NCBI GenBank assembly: GCA_963556255.1
Contig: OY744608.1
Location: forward strand, 70,346,877-70,410,876
Source: Allolobophora icterica
Lineage: Eukaryota > Annelida > Clitellata > Crassiclitellata > Lumbricidae
Direction: 5' to 3'
Length of the DNA: 64,000 nucleotides
Below, piece by piece: positions 32,514-45,112 of the stretch. The stretch's first letter is position 1. Each line of letters starts with the position of its first letter. The notes beneath the pieces were generated by a model. The model saw nothing but the letters and a program-made list of their open reading frames with translations. It made no database searches and was not told the DNA's origin. A program made the translations under genes and the position numbers.

Positions 32514-33725
32514 ACGAACACCAGTGTTATTTTCGTTCGGAAAATCATTTCTATTTTAGTTTTTATTCAGTTCGGGTATCAATCATTTCTATTTAGTTTC
32601 AGTTTTAGTTTTAAATTTTTCAATCATTTTCGTTTCTATTTCGTTTCTATTCTTCAAATCGTTTTAGTTTTAGTTTAGTTCAGTTTTCCAAATCATTTTA
32701 GTTTTAATTTTCGTTTTTGGAATCTTTTTAGTTTTAATTTTCGTTTTTGGAATCTTTTTAGTTTTAATTATATAACTCTATTTCAAAGGGATTGTCCCAA
32801 ATCTTCGAAAACACCTTTTAGAAACACCCCTTAAGTTCAATAAAATGAGTCAATACTCAGTAGACATGAACACGGAACAAATTACATATTTCCAGGCAGC
32901 CAGGACAACAGGTCAGAATCCAGAAGAGAACTCTCAATGGAAACCGGGACGTCTGGCAGCATAGGTTATATAAACCTCAATAGGCACTATCTCATTTATT
33001 TTTGATTTTGGCCTGATTTTGGAAATACTATGCCGGTTTACAAAATCACGAGTTACCAACAACAAGTACTTTACATAATTATACTTAATTTAGGCCTATG
33101 GAAAATCGTTTATGAAAAGTTGCGTGTATGCTGCATGGCCTAGCCAGTCACGTAGCTACCAGCTATGCGAACACCACAGGATTGTCCTTACTCCTTTATC
33201 GTTCAGAACTGTATAATAATCGGCATTGCCTTTTATCGTTATCTTCTTCGTGTACAAAAGTATTACCATACAATACTTTAGCGTTTCCTACCGTATAAAA
33301 ATATGACGACTCATTATTAATAATTTTGCAAAATGACTTCGACAGAAATTATGGATCGCAAAGACGCAAGATAATACGCAAACAGGAAGTTGTGTGACTT
33401 GTGACTGTAGTTTAGACACGCGCCCAGTACAACTGCGTCGCCGAAATTTTTATAAAAAGACATGGTTGGATTTTCAATACTTCGTTCAAGAATTTATTTT
33501 CGATTATCGTTTTTAATAAAATACATGGTTGGATTTTCAATACTTTTCGTTCGGAAAATCATTTTCGATTCTCGTTTTAATTCGTTTTGAGTCCAGTCTT
33601 TTTCGTTTCTATTTCGTTCTCGTTCTCAAAATCTTTTTCGTTCTCGTTTTCGTTCTCGTGAACGATTGACTTTTCTTTTTCGTTCTCGTTTCGTTCTCGT
33701 TCACGATAATATCACTGACGAACAC
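32514..33725. mobile_element. hAT-type non-autonomous element, 1196 bp, with 8-bp duplication
   Basis: Element at 32522-33717. Ends CAGTGTTATTTTCGTTCGG, and CAGTGATATTATCGTGAACG read from the right. Perfect duplication ACGAACAC at 32514-32521 and 33718-33725. Subterminal arms are dense in TTTTCGTT / TTTTAGTTT repeats. No transposase frame. A 60-bp segment (ACATGGTTGGATTTTCAATACTT) is duplicated at 33459 and 33523. Confidence 0.9.
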
Positions 33726-34900
33726 GCCACCTTTTCATAGATTACTTCCTTTTTTCAAATTAATTATCCACACCATAGGCTGGATTAACTACATCCAGAA
33801 TATCAGTCCTATACAGACTGATCTTCTGGTTATTGGCGTCATTACGACTTGGTTTTGTCTTGTGCATCAGAAATCGCATGACAGAAGTCATAAATTACAA
33901 TTACAATTTTCACGAAAATAAAACGATAGCCCGCAAGACGCATATTTCCTACACGTTTTCCAATTTCATTATCGGACGCGTACAAGTGCAAAACGCCAAG
34001 GACCTCTCTCTGGCAACAAAACAACGAACCAAACACGATTCGCCAACGCTAGACGACCAGCCAGGGTGAGAACGACGCGAACATAATCAATTATGTCAAG
34101 TATGAAGAAATGCCTATGAATAAAAGATGCGCGTCCCCCATTGTCACGACCGCCATTATACGAAGGCAGCGCATACAGTAAAGAACGCAGCAAATGCAGA
34201 ACTCATATACACGAGCGATGCTAATCCAATGAGACGTCACCGTAAAGCGATGTTTAATTTAAATGCAGGATCACAGAGGTCACCCAATGAGAACTCGGGC
34301 AAACCTAATAAATAATTTGTTCGCTAGTGGACACAAGGGCACCACCATACTCAGAAAGCTCAAATACAACTATGTCGCACAAACTCGGCGACTGTTCGCA
34401 TTCGGGTACGTAGGCGTAGACTCTGGAGGGGGCAGCCGAGGCACGTCTCCCCTCCCCCACAATAATTGAGATGGACTGCACATCCAATGCAACAAGTGTA
34501 GAATGAATAACCAAATGCCCACCCAAATATTTTGGAAAAGTTTACGCCAGTGCTTGGTTAGCGCCAGTCCCAAGCCTGGAGAAAAGAGGAGGACTTAGAA
34601 CGTGCAAGTCTTACCAAATCTGCGAGTGCGTAGAGTCTGGTTTCAATTGTGACAATTGAGGTTTTAGAACTCGACAGAATGAAGTATACCACTGATATAT
34701 ACTGGTGTTATCAAGGCAGCACCAGTATGTCAGTGTGTCTTTAGAAGAGAGGAAATTCTCATGCAAACAGACAGGCTAATGGTTTGCTCAGCTCATAATT
34801 GTTCTACTGCTCGTTTAATTGTCCTATTGCTCGTGTTATTATTACAACGGTTGTTGAAACTACTTCACACTCTGCATTTTGTATGCTATCATCAATTACC
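33726..34900. other. No gene recognised
   Basis: 34408-34553 may be a decayed hAT-like element (GTAGGCGTAGACTCTGG left, TTTACGCCAGTG right, flanks only partly matching). The segment CCAAGCCTGGAGAAAAGAGGAGG near 34572 is the reverse of sequences near 28.16 and 28.61 kb. Confidence 0.4.
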
Positions 34901-34901
34901 T

Positions 34902-35106
<205 letters not shown>

Positions 35107-35245
35107 TATAATTGAGTTCCGGACATTGTTAAACTAAAAACAGAGATTTGGTCTTACCATTCAATGTGCAAACCAAACAACTTAAAGGCAAGACGTGATA
35201 AACAAGATAACTGAAAACCTTAACGCCTTATATTACACATTCAAC

Positions 35246-35481
35246 ACTACGCTCATAGGCGTAGCTACATTGAGGCAAGAGGAGGCATTTGCCTCCTCTT
35301 GTTTTTTTAGATTTAAAAATTTTCCTTGGGTTATAGCCCTGCATCCTCAAATACACCCGATTAGAGGTGGAAGTTGCCTCCTCTTGAACGGAAGAAATTC
35401 CCAAAAAAGGTCATCACATTTTTTGACAAGCAGTAGTTGCCTCCTCTTGAATTGAAGTCTGGCTATGCTCCTGACTACGCT
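35246..35481. mobile_element. Small hAT-type MITE, 220 bp
   Basis: Element 35254-35473 between perfect 8-bp duplications ACTACGCT (35246-35253, 35474-35481). Ends CATAGGCGTAGCTAC and CAGGAGCATAGCC. It contains a perfect 12-bp-arm palindrome, CAAGAGGAGGCA-TT-TGCCTCCTCTTG (35276-35301), and two further TTGCCTCCTCTTGAA copies. Confidence 0.88.
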
Positions 35482-35534
35482 CTACCACAAAGGATCAGAT
35501 TTTCAAAATAGGTGTAATAAACTAAGAGCTTAAT

Positions 35535-35826
35535 CTCAGAATCGGTTTTTTTCTAGGAAAAAAGGTTCCAGAACGGAACAATAGGTTCCGGAACTAAGCA
35601 ATTATGGATGGGCCAAAATCCCGAGATAAACGGGATTGGGGGTTAGGAGGGGTCTCAAAAACACTGAAAACAGTTTACAACACTGAAATTAAATTAAAAT
35701 AATTATACTATTGTTTTCATTATTAAAATAAATAAATTATGTTTTAGTAGCGGAAAAAAGTTGCCGGTACGCCGTTCCGGCGCGTTCCGGCGCGTTCCGG
35801 CTGAAAGAAAAACCACTGCTCAGAAT
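35535..35826. mobile_element. Possible hAT-type MITE, 276 bp
   Basis: 35543-35818 lies between matching 8-mers CTCAGAAT (35535-35542, 35819-35826). The right end reads CAGTGGTTTTTCTTTCAGCCGG inward; the left begins CGGTTTTTTTCTAGG, apparently missing the first bases. TTCCGGAAC-type palindromes and three GTTCCGGCGC repeats are inside. Confidence 0.7.
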
Positions 35827-36087
35827 AATTTCTGCTCCACAGGCAGGTTAGGCACTATTGCCAAAACACTATAGAAAAAACAATGTTTTGCTGAAATATC
35901 GTCAGCTTTATTTTCTCGAAGACATAAGGGCAAAGCGTCTAGAGGGATTTAAAGGAAACGTCAGTTCTTCTGAATAATTTAATTCGTACAATCTGATTGG
36001 ACAGAAAAAATATCGTCAGCTTCATTATTCAACAAAGCATTCACGTCAACTTGTTTACTTCTGTTTAACCCTACGAGGATTCGTTCA

Positions 36088-36135
36088 TTCATTCATTCAG
36101 AACATTTATATAGCGCCTCTCGTTGAGGATATCAC
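36088..36135 (-). repeat. Family D retroposon 3' end
   Basis: Minus strand GAGAGGCGCTATATAAATGTTCTGAATGAATGAATGAACG. Confidence 0.6.
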
Positions 36136-36179
36136 ACTAGATAGAATGTCCAGCAATCAGATGAGAATACCTACTGACC

Positions 36180-36570
36180 CACCGACGGACTGACTAACCA
36201 ACCAATCAACCAACCAATCAGTCAACCAACCAATCAACCAACCAGACAACCAACCAACCAATCATTCAACCAATCAGTCAACCAACCAGGCAACCAATCA
36301 TTCAACCAATCAGTCAACCAACCAGGCAACCACCCTTTAAACCAACTAGTCAACCAATGAGTCAACCCAACCATTCAACCAACCAGACAACCAATCAGTC
36401 AACAAACCAGTCAACCAATCACTCAACCAACCACTCAACCAAACAGGCAACCACCAGTCAACCAACTAATCAATCAGCCAATCAACCAACCAACCAAGCA
36501 ACCACCCAGTCATCCAACTAGTCAACCAACCAGGCAACCAACCAGTCAACCAATCAGTCAACCAATCAGA
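36180..36570. repeat. (CAACCAAC/CAATCAGT)n region
   Basis: About 390 bp of imperfect CAACCAAC, CAATCAGT and CAGTCAAC units. Confidence 0.9.
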
Positions 36571-36978
36571 GAACTAAAAGCAATTCTGTGACTGTAATTG
36601 TAACAGATCATTTGCAAAGCGTCTTAATGAGTCTCTCAGAGACACTCTGGTCGTAGCTCCGTGAGTCACGTGGCAGAGATGTGTCTTCAATGTTCCAGAA
36701 AATGGTTTATTATCGACGCATGTAAATTCACGTTCTCCGTAGAAACCGTGTCAACTGGGCATAAAACCATTCGAGGACAATGTTATAATTAACTGAGGAT
36801 GTCAACTGGACGCCCACACACGGCAGTTCTGAGCAGCTCTTTGGCTTTACATGCAACCTTCTAACCTTAGCAGCCATCGTTATTTCTCATTGGCTTTCAA
36901 ACCAACAGCTCTTCACCTGGCCACTGACTAACCGCGCCTCCGACTAGCATTCTGTACCTTAAGCGCGTTAAAAATGTT

Positions 36979-37160
<182 letters not shown>

Positions 37161-37760
37161 TAAATGTTATAATCAAAAAGACATTAATTTTAAGAGTTTA
37201 TGACGCTGTTACTACCTGAAAAATTCAATTATAGCAACCACCAGTAGCCTAATAACTGGGAATGTTAGACATTGATGTAACGAGAACACGGTTGTATATC
37301 AGTTGTCTAGTAATAAAAATGAATCACTCTCCTATTTCTAGACATAACTGTGGCCTTTCGATATAAAATCGGACAAAACTGGCTACAGTTGTAATTGACT
37401 TAAATTAATTATCTAGTATGTCTCATATTTGATTACCAATTCGAAACAATTATGAATATATTTAGCCTATGCAGATATTGTTACTCTATGTACATCTGTA
37501 CAATACAATACATGCATATATTATCATTCATAGATTAGATAGCCATTATGAAGTGCATTTGAGAGATCATGAAAAGCTTCTATTATTATCAAATGTCTTG
37601 CTGTAGAACACGGTAGATACATATTTCATACGTACATGTATATCTTAGGTTCATGTACACTGTAGGCCTACGATGCAAGCTTTAAAAATCTAACTTTCCG
37701 ATTTGGAAGACTTGGTTGATTTGCTGGTCTCAAAATTAATGTCTTTTTGCTTATAACATT
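37161..37760. other. No gene recognised
   Basis: AT-rich unique-looking sequence; one TAGGCCTA at 37663. Confidence 0.45.
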
Positions 37761-37763
37761 TAC

Positions 37764-38158
<395 letters not shown>

Positions 38159-38824
38159 GGACATAGGTATTTTACTGCCTTCGTCGCAAAGGCATTTCCA
38201 TATATCCACAACACACTTTTTTTTCTAGCAGACCATCAATTTCTATTCGAGTACTCGGTGCTCAGAAGATGTACATGCATATGCATGGTTGTGAATAGAA
38301 AAAGACAGTGTGCACTGATTCACATAAGACCTTCAGACAACGCACATCCATTGGCAATCAATAACCCACACAACGTCATTGCTCTGGCCACATCATTTAT
38401 GCAAGCCTCTCCCACTATCGACCGATATAAGCATATTTCAATAGCAGCAAAAAACAGCAGAGATAATAATATCTCGTATCACGTGTTCGTTCAATCGCAA
38501 AATAACATCACACAACTGAGTATGTGCTTATATGTAAAATGCGAGGGCGAAATCGTGAAAATTCCATATGCCGCGGGCAATGCACTTGACAGTCGGAGAT
38601 TTAATGAACTCGGAACATCTTCTTTTGCTGCCACCGACTGCATATAAATCGCACAACTGGGCGGTGTGCACCATTAGCGGATCGTAAAGAAATTAATCAC
38701 GTGGACGAGGCATTTAGCGGCATTGCTAGTATAGGTCTTCGTGGAAATCACACATAACCAGGAAATATGTGCTGTTGGTGAAGAGAACAACGTGTAAACA
38801 ACCTCACAGAGTAGGGCGTTTGAT
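38159..38824. other. Open frame downstream of ATT array, not assigned
   Basis: A plus-strand frame continues about 160 codons past the repeat to 38647. It has no recognisable domain, and its length is partly inherited from the repeat. Left unassigned. Confidence 0.25.
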
Positions 38825-39350
38825 CATCATGTTCTCCCTAAGTCCACGGGGCTTAAAAGCCCCTAAGGTGTCCATTGCACATTCCCAGTAAATCGTTTCC
38901 CTCTTTCATGCAGAGCCAAGTTATGGACTCGTGTTTCGCAACAGCCTTCTGCATCGTCTCTGTACAGTCTTCCTCTCCTTTTGTGTATTCATTGATTCCC
39001 AACATCTCCCTTTTGATCTTTTTGTCCTCATTCATCCTGCCTGTGTTAGCAAAGAGATCCAGTTTCCGACTCATCATCACTTCTGTTAGGATGGTTTCAA
39101 TCATCAGCCGGATTCTGCTTACTTCAACGTTATCGATTTCCTACGTTGAGCTCAGATGAAGCACCATCCTTCTACAGCATAACATTTCAACTGCCAATAT
39201 CTTTCCTAACTCAATCTCCTGTACATTCCATCTTCTCAGTCATTTCATGAAACTATTTTCGGCAGAGCTTATTGTTGTACTTATCCTCGTAGACTTAAAT
39301 CCAGACTCATTTCTGCTTTTGCTATCCATCTCTTTTGTGCATTCACAGTT
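38825..39350 (-). pseudogene. RTE-like LINE RT C-terminal remnant
   Basis: On the minus strand, blocks AVEMLCCRRM, EIDNVEVSRIRLMIETILTE and MMSRKLDLFANTGRMNEDKK follow the pattern downstream of the catalytic domain in RTE/craniofacial-development-protein-2-like elements (VEMxCyRRML...NxEVxRRi...TILTEvmmRRKLdLFGHicRMnd). Stops and frameshifts show old decay. Confidence 0.65.
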
Positions 39351-39486
39351 CCATCTTTTACGGATTCCCAGATATGAGAACAGACCGTTGAAAAATGATT
39401 ATACGTTGCTCTATTACTATTCATGTTTCTCCTAAACTTTTCTTTTCTCATAACCAATGTGTTTGTCTACACTGTAGTCACCGTTT

Positions 39487-39488
39487 GC

Positions 39489-39543
<55 letters not shown>

Positions 39544-39766
39544 TATGCCCCAAAGTACATATGATTCCTCGGGGACCTAGATAGCAATCTGTTAAATGTT
39601 GTTTCCTGGAAATCAGGCCTCGTCCTCCGCCAGGTCATTGAAAGTACCATGGAATGCAATGGCACTATAGCGTTGAATACAAATAGAGAGGCCCTGGAAG
39701 AGAGAGGTCCCCTCTCGCGGCTCTCCAGAAGTGGCCGAAAGGCACCGACCGACCTCACGAATGAAA
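39487..39766 (-). pseudogene. AAT-associated LINE C-terminal fragment
   Basis: On the minus strand, REVGRCLSATSGEPREGTSL then ICIQRYSAIAFHGTF and a stop, then CCCCGAGGAATCATATGTACTTTGGGG and an AAT tail (39487-39541). It is homologous to the copies at 15.33 and 37.8 kb. The 5' side again meets ATT/AAT repeats (39767-39806). Confidence 0.85.
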
Positions 39767-39998
39767 TAATAATAATAATAATAATTATTATTATTATTAT
39801 TATTATTTATATTATTATTCATTTATTAAGTGCCACCATTTAATAGTTAATCAAGCATTAATCAATGACGCTGATAAACTGAGACTGAAGGACTTTGCTC
39901 AAGGTCCCTGTACAATGACCGTTACAGAAGGGGCTCGAACCCGTACTTTTACGTTACAAAGCAAAAGCTCTAACCATTCGGCAACCGTGCCCCACAAG
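39767..39998 (-). repeat. SINE family C, full length with AAT tail
   Basis: Minus strand: GTGGGGCACGGTTGCCGAATGGTTAGAGC head, B-box GGGTTCGAGCC, AGGGACCTTGAGCAAAGTCC core, AAATGGTGGCACTTAATAAATGAATAATA end and AAT tail. Best example of the family. Confidence 0.85.
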
Positions 39999-40289
39999 TT
40001 GGCATCTAGAACCCTTGTGCCTTATCCAGTGAACAAATCCTTTCTGGAATGTGTAGATTCATTTTACAAGTTCCTCTTTAATATAATATCAACATCATCT
40101 TCAAATTTCTAATTGTTTATCATCTCTCCTTGTACCAATATTTCACTGCATTTCTTCCTATTGACTTCCATGACTCTTTTTAGTTATCCTACCAGCTTAG
40201 CTCAGTAACTTGGTCTCCATCTTATATTCCAACCATCCTCTGAACTTCTGGTTCATCCTTACAGCTCCTTTTCAGCCACTGCCCACCAG

Positions 40290-40585
40290 GTGAGAATTGT
40301 CGCGGGATTGGGAGGTTCAACCCCTAGTCTTTCTCAAGGAACCCCAGTTAAGTCTTCATTGCACACACTGCAGGGGATCGTTTTCAACCCCCTCAGTTGT
40401 GCTAGTGTAATCTAACATTATTTGACTCTGAGTCTCGGAGAAAGAGAAGACATTTCCATGGTGCATCACGTATGCATTTCTGAATTTTCTCAACAAAGCA
40501 ATTGATTTTGATTCGAGTCTGACTTGCAAAACTGCTAGCATTGAAATCAACTGCTTTCAAATTTAGTTGACATCAATTCGCAAAA
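40290..40585 (-). repeat. Unnamed dispersed repeat, copy 1
   Basis: About 290 bp, matching 49780-50090 in reverse orientation. Shared strings include GAAAGCAGTTGATTTCAA, GAGAAAATTCA, GACTCAGAGTCAAATAATG and AAAGACTAGGGG-TTGAA. No open frame and no clear ends. Confidence 0.75.
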
Positions 40586-41400
40586 TGAACCCCCGCCGTC
40601 TCTTTTATACAATTCCCACATTGCTGCGCACATCCTGGAAGATCTCTACCAGTGTTTTAATGTCGACCCCTTAAAACAACAATGCATATAATTATCAGCA
40701 TATATAACTGCTCCTACTCCTTCGTCACAGACGTCATGGAAATAACACGTCGAAGCGAATCACTTCTTCCTCTCTAAGCACATAGAGAGAGCCACCGTTA
40801 CTAAATGCATAAGGCATCGATCATCATGGTCTGGCTTAGCACCCATCGATTGATGGCTCAAGGGTCCATTCACAGCCACCGTCTCATAACGACCAGGCTC
40901 AGACTTACACATTGCCTTCAAGCCAACGGCTCAGTCAACCATCTTTGACAGCACATATAACAGACTGTGCTCTAAGCAAATCATGCGTATAGGCCTAAGC
41001 TACCTCCGCTGGTCCACACACTGCAGATAAAGCACACATTTAACTGCCACGGACTTTGTGGAAGTAACGTTTCTACCGGCAATTGCTTCTACCGCGAATG
41101 CATCACATGGCCAGCAAATGTGCATGTTCCATTATCATCAGATTTAAGCAACATAAGCTAAATTCCTCTACTAAACACGTTGCAATGAATGTTTCTGTTG
41201 TTTTTGCCAAGGAACTGAACATAATCACACAACAGGATTCTATTTCAATGTTTATAAATCTGCTTAAAACTCATTTTACATATATGACATAACCAGAATT
41301 TTGTAAAGGACCCAAAAACTATTCACTGAGTGGCAAATTCACCTGCCATGTGTGTGGCACTTTTGTGAGGTATTTAAAATATACTACATTACATGTAAGT
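40586..41400. other. No gene recognised
   Basis: Unique-looking, moderately AT-rich; one TAGGCCTA at 40990. Confidence 0.45.
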
Positions 41401-41405
41401 GTCTT

Positions 41406-41650
41406 GGTACATACATACACATACATACATACATACATACATACATACATACATACATACATACATACATACATACATACATACATACATACATACATAC
41501 ATACGTACTAACATACATATTATACATACATTACATATATTACATAAATACATACATGCATGTATACTAACATACAGACATACAAAAATACATACTAACA
41601 TGCATACACATACATACAAACATACACATACATACATACATACGTATTAA
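41406..41650. repeat. (ACAT)n microsatellite, interrupted
   Basis: Pure to about 41502, then degenerate. Confidence 0.95.
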
Positions 41651-42235
41651 CATACATGTATACAATAAACACACTAAAACGATAGCACCATCAACAAACA
41701 GTGCATCACAGCATCAGTGGATGTTTTCAGTTTGACTAAAGAACAACCCCTTCCCCATTTTCGGACACACAGTACTCAACGGCTTTACCGGTTCCCAATT
41801 TCTTTTAATAATAAATTTATCTGATAAATAATTCATACCTTCGGGGTCGAACGGTCCAACGAGACACAGTTCCTCTCTCAGTTCTAGTTCTGCTCAGCAC
41901 ATGGCATTGTTCAACCGTTTCGTGCTGCTATTGAGGACAAAAGCGTTTCTGAACAACACGACACATCGAATCATTCATATCACTCAACTGCGTTCGGTCT
42001 ATCGCACCTTCTTCGCCGACGCTCAAACCCGATTCGTGCGGTTTGCGGCCGACCCAGGAAAGCGCCACACCCGCATGCGCAGACGTCAACTGCCTGGTAA
42101 GACCCGAAAAATCTATATCTGGCAGAGTCTGTCGGGCGGACGCTACTTTGACGACATTAGATCCTCAATCTATAACGAACACAGACTCGCAGAGAAAACC
42201 CAAGCCATGGATCGTCTCCGCTTTCCGTTGCGTCA

Positions 42236-42383
42236 GTGCCGTTCAAGCCGGCCCGGCCCGGCCCAGTCCCGGCAGTCGGTCCAGCGCTGCACGGTCAGGC
42301 TGCGCCGCCGCCTCCGCCGATCCCGATGCCGCCGACACACATTGCACGGCTACAGATCAAATCAATAATCGAACTAGTTCTGT
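42236..42383 (+). other. GC-rich segment, possible exon
   Basis: An acceptor-like CTTTCCGTTGCGTCAG ends at 42236. It precedes an open frame with APPPPPIPMPPTHIARLQIK, then a good donor CTGT|GTAAGT at 42384. The surrounding 42.0-42.5 kb is CpG-rich, and a second donor-like CTG|GTAAGA lies near 42100. It could be the 5' end of a gene. No family recognised. Confidence 0.25.
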
Positions 42384-42509
42384 GTAAGTTCCGCGTAATC
42401 CTGTCCCCCTCGCATCTGCCTGGTCGATGGCAACGCTCCTCGCATCGGGCAATGGATGATCAGGAATCAATTACCAGCGACGACGGTGGAAATCGTGTGG
42501 GTATCTGAA

Positions 42510-43690
42510 AGCAGCTCCTCCAAGATCCACATGAAACCGAAGTATCGTATTTCCAGTCTTTACCGAACATCGCGCAAAATAATCATTTCGTTTTCGACCC
42601 ATATTGACAGCTGTTGTTGAACAACTAACAGCATGGCTTTCTCAATGTTCAACTAGAAACAAATTCAATTTGTTCAATCTTCGGAACCGCTTGCATTGCA
42701 TGTTGCTGTAGTAACCATTTCAAAATAATCATCCGCGTAAATTTTTACTGAAAACCAAACCTCAGCTAACCTTTGCTTAACTATTCTTCCTCCACAGTTT
42801 ATCTAGCGAACATCTAGTCTCTTAACATCAATTATCTTGCATGAGTGCTTCAGATATCCAGGGTTTGGCACTACTACCTCCTTACCTTTTAGTGTTTTGA
42901 GAGGCATACAAACATCCCTTGTTTATAAGTTACTGATATAGTCACTCACTTTTCTGTGCTAATTAAGCCACTTCTTCAACTTCTTCAGAATGGTCCAGTC
43001 CCACCTAGACGTAGCTCATCAATAGTCAAAGGTGTTCCGGTTTTACCATAATCAATATCATTGCTAAAACATCCCTTGCCTTCTCCATATTTGGTTTGTT
43101 TCAGCGGTCTACCATACGGCTCTTTCCATCACTATGGTTCTCTAATATTCCTCTCAAACATCACTGTAACACAATTCACTCGTAGCTGTATGAAAAATCC
43201 AAGGTTCAAGACTTTTCTTTTCAATTAAATTTTGGGTCCATGTTAATTCAGAATGAATGTAATAATGAGGTATATGTTATACTGGAGCATGTTTTATGAT
43301 AGCAGGATTTGGAAATGGATTTCTTTTCTACAGCTATTTGGGTCCATGATCCTACCACTTTAACTCAGAATTTATATCATAATAAGGCGCCTCTGGGTGT
43401 ATTTCATGTCACCTTTTATATCCCCAACTGTGTTAATGCTACATAGTATAAATAAGACTTTGCATTGACTTGAATTGCCGAAGCTCTCTACATTTTCCTG
43501 TCTGCTTCTTCCATCAGCAAGACGAAATGGCTTTTCACCCTTATTTCCCAAAGCTGTAGTAGCTCTCTAACCACTCAAAACCCACGACCACGGAAGGGCA
43601 AAAATAATGGAACATCATTGCTCTATAAATAAGGCTTGCAAGACTGATTCAATAGAATACTTTTCACCTATTTCCCATGGCTAAAGTAGT
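42510..43690. other. No gene recognised
   Basis: AT-rich with short frames only. Confidence 0.45.
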
Positions 43691-43701
43691 ACTCTCAATG
43701 C

Positions 43702-43962
43702 ATGAGACATAACAATGGACGACCACCAGAATATTCTATACCTGAATTCCGCACGCCAATCAATGGCTGCATTTGCGGAAGGCAGAGAGAGACAGATTCT
43801 AAAGGAATCCAAAGAAGCCAATCAGACACTGAAAAACACCCATCAAGCCACTCGTACGGCCTCCAATTTTACGCTCGCCTGCTGGATGGAAATGCACCTA
43901 TTACTTTGGACAAAGGAAGGCAGCATTTATCCGTGACGCAGCCATACAAATTCACATCATAA
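43702..43962 (+). other. Short open frames, possible transposon remnant
   Basis: Two overlapping frames of 73-86 codons. One contains ILKESKEANQTLKNTHQATR, helix-like and similar in style to the N-terminal part of DUF3504/Crypton-type recombinases. The resemblance is weak and unproven. Confidence 0.2.
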
Positions 43963-44359
43963 TATGAAATATCAATGGCGTTCCTGTCGCCTTTTCAAGG
44001 CCAGTAAATGCTGACATTTCTTTTAAAAGAGTAATTTTCAGTACGTTCGAATGCACCACGACACCATCTTTCTATTTAATGTTAAATTTAGCATGTCTGC
44101 GTTATGCACCTAAATACATTTCCTGCAATGCTTCAACCTGTTTCATTGCTCTTTCCAAAACCTAACCTATCAGACTTTAACAAGCACAAGATTTCTTATA
44201 CACAACAGTACAGCTTATCATTGAAGCCATAATTAACCTGACGTCAATCACGGATTTTCCTCTCAAATGCATACACAGAAAAATTCCCCCACACCGTCTA
44301 TTTTTACGGTTCAGGGCAGGATTATTGCCTTTGACTTCGAGCCATTCTCTTGTCTATTG

Positions 44360-44547
44360 AAATCAGTCAAGGGCGTCCGCAGAAATGTGTCTAGGGCGAG
44401 GGGTAAAAATTTTCTAGGAGAGAGACATTTTTATAGGGGGAGGGCAAAATGACATTTTTGCATGGAATAGCTATTTATGAACACAGAAAACGAGACAATT
44501 TTTAAAATCCTGGGGTAAATGCCTCTCCGGACGCCCGTGAAATCAGT
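44360..44547. mobile_element. Small hAT-type MITE, 172 bp
   Basis: Element 44368-44539 between perfect duplications AAATCAGT (44360-44367, 44540-44547). Ends CAAGGGCGTCCGCAGA and CACGGGCGTCCGGAGA. No coding capacity. Confidence 0.9.
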
Positions 44548-45112
44548 GATGATTTACTATTTCACAGTACACTGCAACAGATATACTTTGATATCTTATG
44601 AAACAGACCTTTGTCAAAAAGCCTTTCTCAGAACTGCCATAGCTTTATTTCGATCACATAACAGCGAAAGAAATATTTCTGCTCCTGGCCTCTATCGATG
44701 CGCGATCTACACGCAGATCAACCAAACACTCCTCCTCTTTTATTCATCCATTGTAAACCAGTTGCTTTTACCCAGCTCAGCATTCACGACAGATGCATTA
44801 GCAACAAGTGCATATAACGGGTAAGCGAAGACGTGAATCATTCCAAATCAGTTCCTGATAAACTCTACATGGCAGCAATTCGCACAGACCATCTCTACAC
44901 AATCTCTTATAAACCGATTCACAAATGCAACGAGACAGACTGTGTAAGAAAAAACGGCTTGAAAGTGCAAGAGACTTCGGCGAGTTACTGTCTGACTGAA
45001 AGCTTGCATCTCGTGGTCTGCTCCCATCTCCTGAAACTGGTCATCACAGAAGACTTCTTTATCCATGAAGCGACCACAGATAAATGAACCAGAATGTAAA
45101 TATACACGTTTT
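44548..45112. other. No gene recognised
   Basis: Frames of 84 and 92 codons overlap on opposite strands at 44.83-45.13 kb; neither has a recognisable domain. Confidence 0.35.

Noticed and set aside
34408..34553. Another hAT MITE
   Set aside because: End similarity is short and the putative duplication matches at only 5 of 8 positions.
38159..38647. Long frame running out of the ATT array as a gene
   Set aside because: No start outside the repeat, no domain and no splice signals.
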